Positions 39,158-48,100 of a stretch of DNA of 64,000 nt are shown here, piece by piece. This DNA comes from an uncultured Clostridia bacterium. Lineage in GTDB: Bacteria; Bacillota; Clostridia; UBA1381. Under the pieces are notes generated by a model that ran no database searches, had not been told where the DNA came from, and saw only the letters and a list, made by a program, of their open reading frames with translations. A program made the position numbers and the translations under genes. The stretch lies in contig CAKSFT010000002.1 in NCBI GenBank assembly GCA_934454145.1, forward strand, positions 186,001 through 250,000, written 5' to 3'. The stretch's first letter is position 1. Each line of letters starts with the position of its first letter.

Positions 39158-40372
39158 TCACTTCCTTGTATCTTTGTTCAGCTCTGTCTGGATATATTCC
39201 TTTGGAGTGCAGCCTATGTTGTGTTTAAAAACACGGTGGAAATAGTTTCTGTTCATAAAGCCGGTCATTTCCGCAATCTGCGAAATGGTGTATTTGCCGG
39301 TTTTTAAGAGGGTTTGGGCATATTCCAGTCTTTTTTTCAGCACAAAATCGGAAAAATTTTCGTTTTGGTGAGTCTTAAACATCCTCGAAAAATGATATGG
39401 CGACATGTATACACTGCCGGCGACGTCTGCAAGGGAAATATCTGACGAGAGATGGTCTCGTATATATTCCAGTGCCTTTTCGATGGCATTGTTGCTCTTT
39501 TGCTGAGGAGGTGTGCCGGGAATCAGCTGCATGTCATACAGGCGTGCCTGTGCGTCGGTGAGCCCCGGGAAAATGTCTGAAATTTCCATTGTTGCGCCGA
39601 GCGTCAATTCTTCCTGGCATGTGTCGGAAAATTGCGACTGCACCTGCTCTATAAGCCGGGTGAAATCTTCCTTTTGCATGGCATGCTTTGAAAAAATGAT
39701 GATTTCTGTGTGATGAAGTGAAAGCTTGAGAGGGACAACCTCGGTTTTGTCGCTTTCCAGGAAACGAATAAGACAGGAATAGAGTCTGTCAATGCCATAA
39801 GCCCACTTTGTCTTTAAGAAGGTGACAAGGTTGGCTGTGGTAATTTTGAGAATCGCCGCCGGGGAACATTCGGGCCGATATCCTTCGTCCAGGCTCAGCG
39901 CGGCAATAAAGTCGCAGAGCTCGGTCTTTTCCGAAACAAAATCAATCAAAAGCTGTTGTTTTTCGTATATCGTATAGCTGTTTTTCATCTGGCGCGCCAT
40001 GCGGACCGATTTGCTCAGGCGGACAAGCAGATTTTCCAGCTCGTCAAAATCCAGCGGCTTTGTGAGATAATCAAAGACACCGTATTTTATGGCGCTGTGC
40101 GCAAATTCAAAATTTTTGTGCGCGGAAAGAAACACTATCGTTATGTTGGGGAAAGACGCGCAAAGCTTTTCGGCAAATTCAATCCCGTTGGTGTTTGGCA
40201 TGCAGATGTCGGTAATCACGACATCGACGTCGTTTGCGCATATATATTCAAAAGCATGTTCTGCATCGGAAAAGGTTTTGGTCAGCTCAAAACCGTATTC
40301 TGCCCAGTTTATGATGTGGGGCAGAAGCTTCAGAGTACTGTATTCATCATCTATCGCAATTGTTTTTATCAT
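39158..40372 (-). CDS. YesN-type response regulator (AraC family)
   Basis: This 404-residue protein has a complete receiver (acidic pair in IAIDDE, phospho-Asp in VVITDICMPNTNG near 54, and Lys in YLTKPLDF), a long linker and a C-terminal AraC HTH pair (ADVAGSVYMSPYHFSRMFK, ISQIAEMTGFMNRNYFHRVF). It is translationally close to the sensor gene. It is divergent from the solute-binding lipoprotein gene at 40633, which it probably controls. AAGGAG precedes ATG 40372. Confidence 0.95.
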   Translation of the reverse strand: MIKTIAIDDEYSTLKLLPHIINWAEYGFELTKTFSDAEHAFEYICANDVDVVITDICMPNTNGIEFAEKLCASFPNITIVFLSAHKNFEFAHSAIKYGVFDYLTKPLDFDELENLLVRLSKSVRMARQMKNSYTIYEKQQLLIDFVSEKTELCDFIAALSLDEGYRPECSPAAILKITTANLVTFLKTKWAYGIDRLYSCLIRFLESDKTEVVPLKLSLHHTEIIIFSKHAMQKEDFTRLIEQVQSQFSDTCQEELTLGATMEISDIFPGLTDAQARLYDMQLIPGTPPQQKSNNAIEKALEYIRDHLSSDISLADVAGSVYMSPYHFSRMFKTHQNENFSDFVLKKRLEYAQTLLKTGKYTISQIAEMTGFMNRNYFHRVFKHNIGCTPKEYIQTELNKDTRK

Positions 40373-40632
40373 ATGCCGAAAACTCCTTATTTGATGTGCG
40401 TCTTGTCAGCGCCGCACAGAATTACATATAAATCACTACATTATTATTATACAATAAATCGCGCGGTATTTCAATAACTTAAGTTCAAATACAGCAACAA
40501 AAGATACAAATCGCAAAATGTTATACTGGTTTTTTTGGTTTGGATATGTTACAATGATATTGACAAATATTGTGCGCGGATTGTTCAGATTGTATAAAAA
40601 TCCGGCAGGTAAACAGCAATGGGAGGTAATCA

Positions 40633-42090
40633 ATGTTTTATAAAAAGAAAAGTTTGGCGCTTGTTTTGGGGGCGGTGCTGCTTCTTTCCGCGTGTGCAGG
40701 CACGGGAGGTGTGGAAGAAAACACAGAGGAAGTGCCGGTGCTGACGTGGATTGTGCCGGGGTCGCCGCAGAAAGACGCGGAATTGGTTATGAAAGCGATA
40801 AACGAGATAACCGTGGACAAAATCGGGGCGAAGGTTGACATACAGTTTGTGGACGATTCGCTTTTCAGCGACAGGATGACGATGAACTTTGCAACGGGAA
40901 ATGATTTTGACCTGTGCTTCACCGGCTATTTAAATCCATGTATGGATGCGGTTCAGAACAACGGATATTATGATATCACAGATTATTTTGAAAAATCGGA
41001 CAAACTGAAGAGTGTTATCCCGGACTATATTTTGACAAAGCTAAAGATTGATGGCAGGCTGTACGGCATACCGAATATGCAGATTGTCACTTCATCGACA
41101 GGCCTGTTCGTCCAGAAGGATTTGGCGGAGGAATACGGGCTTGACCCCGATGAAATACATTTCATTGAGGACATAGAGCCCATGCTTGAATGGGTGAAGA
41201 ACAACAAGCCTGACATCTATCCTTTTAAAACAGGGCGTTATGGCGGAGGACATGCTGGCGTAAGCCAAAAGATGTCTGAGCTTGCCGGAATGGTTTCGTC
41301 AACATGGGACGAAAACGGCAATGTTGCTTTTGTGCCGGGATATGAAACGGAAAACTGGCAGAAAGATGTGCGCCTGATGCGCGACTGGTTTGAAAAAGGA
41401 TACATACGCAGCGACATCGCAAGCATAAATGACGATGAAAACGAACTGTACGAGAAAAAGTATGCGGTGTGGAGAGGCGCCTACAAGCCCGGGGGCGAAG
41501 AAGAATTTAATGCAAACTATGACTTTGAGTGTATTGCAATCCAACTGACAAAGGAATATATAACGGGGGGCACAACAATTGCGGCAGGGACTGCAATCGG
41601 CAAAAATTCCAAAAATCCCGAGCTTGCCTTTAAGCTTATGGAAGAAGTAAACACCAATGTGGAACTGTTTAACCTCATAGCCTTTGGCGTGGAGGGGGAA
41701 AACTATAAAAGAAATGCAGAAGGAAAGATTGAACTGAAGAAAAACGGGGGCTGGCTGACCAGAGGTGCATGGAAATTCGGCAATGTATTCAATTCGTACA
41801 TTCTGGAAGGGCAGAACGAGAATGTGTGGGAGGAAACGAAAAAGTTTAACGACAACGCAGAGAGAACTCCTATTACAGGCTGGGTTTTCAACACAAAGCC
41901 TGTCCGTGACGAAATTGCAAAGATGATACTGGTGAATGAAAAATATTCCATGAGCGGAAACGGTTCCGAACCGCCCGAGAGTTATTTGGACAGCTATATA
42001 GCAGAACTGAAGGCGGCAGGCGTGTACAAGGTTGCGGCAGAGGCGCAAAAACAGTTTGACGAATGGCGGGGGAAAAATAATTTGAAGTGA
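40633..42090 (+). CDS. Extracellular solute-binding lipoprotein, orphan
   Basis: This 485-residue substrate-binding protein of a sugar ABC transporter has a lipobox LLLLSAC at residues 15-21 and then a bilobal family-1-type fold; LTWIVPGSPQKDAELVMKAI and the YGIPNMQ hinge are typical. The C-terminal segment is like the DUF3502-containing binding proteins common in Clostridia. No permease or ATPase gene lies nearby. It may serve a shared transporter, or act as sensor partner for the divergent YesM/YesN pair. A GGGAGG site precedes the ATG. Confidence 0.9.
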   Translation: MFYKKKSLALVLGAVLLLSACAGTGGVEENTEEVPVLTWIVPGSPQKDAELVMKAINEITVDKIGAKVDIQFVDDSLFSDRMTMNFATGNDFDLCFTGYLNPCMDAVQNNGYYDITDYFEKSDKLKSVIPDYILTKLKIDGRLYGIPNMQIVTSSTGLFVQKDLAEEYGLDPDEIHFIEDIEPMLEWVKNNKPDIYPFKTGRYGGGHAGVSQKMSELAGMVSSTWDENGNVAFVPGYETENWQKDVRLMRDWFEKGYIRSDIASINDDENELYEKKYAVWRGAYKPGGEEEFNANYDFECIAIQLTKEYITGGTTIAAGTAIGKNSKNPELAFKLMEEVNTNVELFNLIAFGVEGENYKRNAEGKIELKKNGGWLTRGAWKFGNVFNSYILEGQNENVWEETKKFNDNAERTPITGWVFNTKPVRDEIAKMILVNEKYSMSGNGSEPPESYLDSYIAELKAAGVYKVAAEAQKQFDEWRGKNNLK

Positions 42091-42205
42091 TTTTGGGGGA
42101 GTGTATGATGAAAAAGCGGTTTTGCAGGGAGAAAGACCCTTGAAAAACATGTAATGACGGGGGAAAGTATGGGGGCTGTGCCCAATTTGAAAATAGTGAA
42201 AAATT

Positions 42206-42420
42206 AGGTAATTGTAAAACTAACGTTTTCCAATTAAAATTCTTGGGTAGAAATAAAAAGTTCCGTCCGATTTTAACTTTACGGCATGTTGAAACTTTTT
42301 ATTTCAGCCAAAAATGACGCACATGTCGTCATTTTTGATTACCAATCAGGGGTTGGCACCCCCGATACCCCCGCAAAGATGTGGCGGGTGATTATAAAAA
42401 CCGGTGTTTTACAATTACCT
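42206..42420. mobile_element. MITE-like repeat, copy 2
   Basis: This 215-bp repeat has the same termini as copy 1 (AGGTAATTGTAAAA and its reverse complement). AAATAGTGAAAAA occurs directly on both sides (42191-42203 and 42421-42433), an exact 13-bp duplication, except for two extra T on the left. It lies between the solute-binding gene and the beta-helix gene, ending 31 nt before the latter's ATG. It encodes no protein. Confidence 0.8.
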
Positions 42421-42451
42421 AAATAGTGAAAAACAAAAAGGAGGACACAAC

Positions 42452-45136
42452 ATGTTTAAAAAAATTATGGCGGCTGCTTTGACGGCGTCGATGTTTTCGG
42501 CTTTTGCAGCAGGCGTGCAGGCGGCACAAAGCAAGTATGTTGAAATATTTGTTTCGGCAAGCGGTTCTGACGAGAATCCGGGGACATTTGACAAACCTCT
42601 CAAAACCGCGCTGGCAGCAAGGGACAAAGTGAGAGAACTGAAGAAAAACGGCGGACTGGGCGAAAAGGGGACGATAATCAATTTCCGCGAAGGGGTATAT
42701 GCGTTTTCGGAGACTTTGGCGCTGAATGACGAGGATTCCGGGACGGAATCGAGCCCGATAACATACCGCGCGTACCGCGATGAAGAAGTAAGCTTCATCG
42801 GCGGCGTAAACATTAACCCCTCTGCCCTGGAGGAGGTCAAGGACGAGGCGATATTAAACAGGCTGGTAAGGAAAGACATGGCAGGAAAGCTGTACCGCAT
42901 AAACCTGTTGAAACAGGGCGTAAAGAAGATTCCCAAGCCTTATCTTTTGGGAAGTTACAGTTATTGGCAGATTGCCGGGACACAAGGAGAAGGCGACTGT
43001 GTCATCATGGCAGACCTTGTGGAGGCTTTAGGATATGACAGAAATTCCGCAAAGTCGCCGGAATTCTTTGTCGATGATGAACTCATGACCGTTTCCAAAT
43101 ATCCCAATGACGGATATCTGAAGGTGGAAAGCGTGACAGAGCCGGGGCCGTTTATGAGAAACTGGAATGACGACATTGTAGGCTCTGCGGAATGGGTTGC
43201 GCCGGAACACCGTGTCCCGACACCGTTCAGATTTGTGGCAAAGACGATTTCCGACAGACTGCCGTATTGGCAGACAGCGGATCAGGCGCTCTTGTGGGGC
43301 CGCTGGTGGTGGGACTGGGCAACACAGTCTGTGCCTTTGGCAAAGGTAAATCCGGAAAACTGCGAAATCTCTTCTGCTGTGCCGTCGGCATTTTCGGTCA
43401 GGGTTGACCAGCCGTGGTATATATACAATCTGCTGGAAGAGATTGACGAGCCGGGCGAGTATTTTATGGACGAAAAGACAGGGTATCTTTATTATTATCC
43501 GACAAAGGACATAAGTACAATAAAGAGCATGGTGCTGACATTGCTGGACGGCAATGTGGTTGACATACACGGGGCAAAATACATAAACTTCAAAGGAATA
43601 GATGTCGGACGTTCGAGAAGGTCTGCGTTTTATGCGGAAAATGCGGATAATATCCACATTTCCGACGCCGACATTTCGTACACGGCGGCATATGCGGTTG
43701 TGTTTATGAGCAGCATGAATTGCACGGTGAAGGATTCGTACATTCACGACGTGGACGGCGGTGTTGATATCCAAAACTGCGGCGACAGGGCAAACCTCAT
43801 AAACGGAAACTGCGGAGTGGAAAACTGCGAGATTGAGAATTTTGCACGTCTGACGGGGACATACACACCGGGCGCACGTCTTGCCAACGGCTGCGGAAAC
43901 TTTTTAAGGCACAATGAAATCCACAATGCTCAGCATATGGCGATAGGTTTTTCGGGGCCGAACATGGATATATCCTTCAACAATCTGTACAATGTGTGCC
44001 AGGAGGCAGACGACTCGGGCGTTATCTATACGGGCAGAAGCCTTGCCACACACTGGGGGAGTGTCATAAAGAATAACTATATTCACGACTGTACACCGAA
44101 TGTTAAATTCAACATCGGCACCATTGCGGTATATCTGGACGACTTTTTGAGCGGTGTGACGGTTGCCGGGAATGTCATAGAAAATATGCAAAAGGGCGGA
44201 ATGTTCTCCGGGTACAACAATATCTGGACAAACAATATGTTTATAAACTGTTCCGTAAACAGTGTTGTCACGGCATTTGATGCAAATATTTCTATAGCGG
44301 AGCTGAAACCGAACCTTCTGGAGGGCTGGAAAAACGCAACATACAAAACAAATGACGCATGGAGAACAGCTTTCCCGGCGCTTTATGCAATCACAGAGGA
44401 CAACATCAACGGTGACAAAGTGACAACGGGGAATGTTGTCGCAAACAACTATTCGTGGAATTCCGCAGGATATGACATTGTGCCGACCATGAAAGCAAGC
44501 CCCGACAATGTCATCAAAGACAATGTTGAATCCGGAAATGACCCGGGCTTTATTGATGCACACAACAAAATGTATCTTTTGAAACAAGACGCGGCAATCT
44601 ATAAAGACCTCCCGGACTTTAAGCCTATTCCGTTTACAAGGATAGGAAGATACACCGAAAGAGCCGACAAGAGAATCAAAAATGTGGTCACGATGATTAC
44701 AGAATCTCCTTATGTTTTTGTAAACGGTGAGAAGCGGATGATAAACGAAGAAGAACAGGAGCAAAAACCGATTATAATCAACAATTCCACATATGTGCCC
44801 TTCAGGTTCCTCGGGGAGGCACTGGGTACGGAAGTGGAATATGACGATGCATCGAGAACAGTCACCCTGAGCGGCACGGCGGCGACGCTGTCCTTCTCAC
44901 TTGACGAGCTTGACAAGGTCAGCAAAAACGGCGAATTCAAAACTCTGGAAAATCCCTTGAGAATCATAAACGGAAGAACATATATGCCGCTGCGCGCGGT
45001 GTCGGAGTTGCTGGACAAAGAGGTGTTCTGGGACGACTGTGGATTCATCGCCGTGAGCGACACAGAAAACTTGTTTGACAGCGAACTGGACGACGGCTTG
45101 ATTACTTATCTGCATGACAAATTAAGTATATATTAA
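42452..45136 (+). CDS. Secreted parallel beta-helix protein (GH141-like) with copper-amine-oxidase-N-type C-terminus
   Basis: This 894-residue protein has a signal peptide (1-24, GVQA-AQ). It starts with the EIFVSASGSDENPGTFDKPL motif typical of right-handed beta-helix glycosidases/lyases, and continues as beta-helix to about 690. The strip WGRWWWDWATQSVPL near 290 matches WYHSWATQSVG in the next protein, probably around the active cleft. Residues about 750-880 are a copper-amine-oxidase N-like domain (STYVPFRFLGEALGTEVEYD, GRTYMPLRAVSELL), common as a stalk or wall module in Clostridia. ATG 42452 has AAAGGAGG. Substrate unknown; plant cell-wall polysaccharide is likely. Confidence 0.85.
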   Translation: MFKKIMAAALTASMFSAFAAGVQAAQSKYVEIFVSASGSDENPGTFDKPLKTALAARDKVRELKKNGGLGEKGTIINFREGVYAFSETLALNDEDSGTESSPITYRAYRDEEVSFIGGVNINPSALEEVKDEAILNRLVRKDMAGKLYRINLLKQGVKKIPKPYLLGSYSYWQIAGTQGEGDCVIMADLVEALGYDRNSAKSPEFFVDDELMTVSKYPNDGYLKVESVTEPGPFMRNWNDDIVGSAEWVAPEHRVPTPFRFVAKTISDRLPYWQTADQALLWGRWWWDWATQSVPLAKVNPENCEISSAVPSAFSVRVDQPWYIYNLLEEIDEPGEYFMDEKTGYLYYYPTKDISTIKSMVLTLLDGNVVDIHGAKYINFKGIDVGRSRRSAFYAENADNIHISDADISYTAAYAVVFMSSMNCTVKDSYIHDVDGGVDIQNCGDRANLINGNCGVENCEIENFARLTGTYTPGARLANGCGNFLRHNEIHNAQHMAIGFSGPNMDISFNNLYNVCQEADDSGVIYTGRSLATHWGSVIKNNYIHDCTPNVKFNIGTIAVYLDDFLSGVTVAGNVIENMQKGGMFSGYNNIWTNNMFINCSVNSVVTAFDANISIAELKPNLLEGWKNATYKTNDAWRTAFPALYAITEDNINGDKVTTGNVVANNYSWNSAGYDIVPTMKASPDNVIKDNVESGNDPGFIDAHNKMYLLKQDAAIYKDLPDFKPIPFTRIGRYTERADKRIKNVVTMITESPYVFVNGEKRMINEEEQEQKPIIINNSTYVPFRFLGEALGTEVEYDDASRTVTLSGTAATLSFSLDELDKVSKNGEFKTLENPLRIINGRTYMPLRAVSELLDKEVFWDDCGFIAVSDTENLFDSELDDGLITYLHDKLSIY

Positions 45137-45194
45137 AATAAGAATATTTTCGTGTTAAATTTGTGCCGTCCCCGACGGCGGAACGGAGATTAAT

Positions 45195-48100
45195 ATGAAG
45201 AATTTGAAGAAAATTGTTGCCGCTCTTTTGCCGGCAGTACAGTTCTTTACGTTTGTACCTGTTTTGGCGGAATCCGCCAAAACAAATGTAACGGTGTATG
45301 ATTACAATGATTTTTCGGGACAGCCCGAAAATAAATGGACGGCGGCAAAAGGCTTGCAGGCAGGATATTCGCCTGCAGTGGCAACGGGAAGAGCGGACAC
45401 GGGCGAAGAATCGCTCATAATCGGCAAAAGCGGAATTGACACCGCCAATGACACCATGCCGTATGCGGTGCGCATGCTTGACGGCGGCGGTGTGGAATTT
45501 AAACAGGGGAGAAAGATTGTCATTGACGTAAAATTCCGCAACATGACAGACTCGCTTGTGCACGGGAGCGATGAGCGCGGCGTACGCTTTCAGATGAAGT
45601 TTAATATGGAAGAAGATTGCGGCGATTTGTCGGGAATCAGTTATTTTGACCCGGACAAAGAAGAAAATGTATCCTATGCCGCCGGGAGCAATCACCTTGC
45701 GCTGTGGCAGGTGATTGACGGCAATGTGCAGAACTTTGACGGAAAGTATGGCGCCGGCACTGGCGCATGGCGGCAGACTGCGCTGGGGAGCCTTGCCGTG
45801 GGGTATAACAAAGGGGACTGGTGCAGAGTAAAGACTGTTTTGGACGTGAAGAACAACAGCGCCGATTTCTTTGTCGAAAACCTGACGACGGGTGAAAAAG
45901 GAAGTGTGAGGAATAGTCTGCTTCACTTTATAAACGGCGCCAAATTAAAGAGTATTGCATTTGCAAATTTCTGTCCGATGATAGACAGAGGGTTTGATGC
46001 AGACTCTGCCCTGGGGGAAACATACATTGATTATGTGAGAGTTTCTGAGTGCAACAGCATTGACGCAAACGGAAACGCCGCCGGCAATGTGAAAGCATGT
46101 ATGAACGATGAGTTTACGGTCCCGGGCGGAGGCTTTTCGCCGGCAGAGGGCTTTGGAAACAAAGTTTCAGTTTCATACGGCGAGGACGCGGATGGCACGA
46201 CATATATGCGCATGACAACAGCCTCGGGCGGAACAGGGAACGCAACGCTGCCTTATATCTATATGCCCGTAAACGGAGGAAAAGGAATAAACCCAAAGGC
46301 GGGCAGAAAAATCGCTGTGGAAACAAAGGTGAGGACAGACATAAATACAGACGGCTGGGAGCCTGATGTGCGCTTGCAGATGAAATATAATCTGCCGGGA
46401 GATTCGGCGGAATTGGGGAATTTTGCAAATCCCGATGCCGACGCGCCGGAAAACCACAGGTTTTACAATGCAAGCTTTAATGACTGCAACCTGTGGGAAA
46501 TTGCCGGCGGAGGATTCAGGGCGGCAGACGGGTATGTGACACAGGCACGCCAGACCGCCATGAAAGAAATCAATGCTTCGCAAAAAGAGAATAATTGGTA
46601 TATAGTGAGGGCATTGATAGACCCGTCGGACAATACGGCAGGCTATGAGATTATTGATTGTAAGTCGGGGAAAAGGACAGAATCCGCAGGAAACAAGCTG
46701 TATTTCCCGGTGGGAGAAAAGCTTAAAAGCATAGCTTTTGCAAGCTTTATCGGCGCTGTGCCGAACGCGGATTTTGACTATATAAAAATTTATGAATATA
46801 CAGAAAGAGCATCGGGAAATATCCTTCGCGACCCAAGTTTTGAAAGACCTGGTGACAATGCTTATACCGTGACCGATGAAAGCAAGTTTTACATCACATC
46901 GGAGGAAGCTAAGAGCGGAATATTCTCGGCGCATGTTTCGGGGAATGCATACTATATACCCGTAAATGTTGAAAAAGGCAGAACTTATGCTGTGTCCATG
47001 GCATGGAAAACCGAATCGGGAACAGATGACGGATTTGCAATGACCATAGACGGCACGGCGCTTTCGGGGACTGTCAGCACGGACGGCGGCTGGAAGAGAA
47101 CCACATATAATTATCATGCCGCAAACTCCGGGGAAGTGCACTTGTCCTCCTCGTGCACGGGGGCGTATTATATTGATGACTTGTATTTTGTACCGCTTGG
47201 CGGAGAAGAGCTTGTTGTTTCGGGCGCTGACAAAGTGTGCCGCGGCGACAGTGAATATTATGAATTGAAATTTGTGGACGAAGATGGCAGAGAGTATGAC
47301 ATTGACGATACCGATGTGACATTTTCCGTTTCCGGCGGAAGCGGTGCAGTATTTGTAAACAATGTGCTGAGTATCCCTTCTGATGAACCTTTGGGGAAAA
47401 TAACGCTGAAATTCCGCACCGATGAGCCGGGACTTGAGGCACACAAACAAATTGAGATTTATGAAGCGGTTGAAAGCGAAACGATATTTAAAGATGAGCA
47501 GGGAAATGTCTTGAAACACGGAATCGGCGAAGGCTATGCACAGTGCAATGTAAAGCTTTTGAACAAGACGGACGAACCGAGAAAGGTGACCGTGTCCGGT
47601 GGTATATATGAGGACGGAGAACTGCGAAAAATTGTTGGTGCAAAGGAAACCGTCCTTTCACCCGGCGGTGAAAATACCGTAGACCTTGGCGCGATAGATT
47701 CAATCGGGAACGGTGTGCTCAGGGTTTTTGTGTGGCAGGACATGACGCCTTCGGATTCCACGATGGCCGAAACACGGCACAACGTGCTGGAGGAGCTTTA
47801 TATTGCCCCGTGGGGCAATGACCAAAATGACGGTACTTTTGACGCACCGCTGCTTACACCGGAAGCGGCGCGGGACAGGATAAGAAATGCCACGATTGAC
47901 GACGGCGGAGTGACGGTCTATATCCGCGGCGGCGAATATAAGAGAAACAGTGCATTCTCTTTGACCTCTGCGGACACGGCAAGCAGAAAAAAGCCGATTG
48001 TGTACAAAGCATATCAGAATGAAAAGCCCGTGTTTACACAAGGGACGGCGCTCAGCCTTTCGGCGGCAGAAAAGGTCACCGACAGCGCCTTGCTCTCAAG

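Noticed and set aside
46173..47519. 448-codon minus-strand frame inside the giant beta-helix gene
   Set aside because: Antisense frames are long throughout the 42-61 kb genes because of codon bias; no supported start and no protein-like composition.
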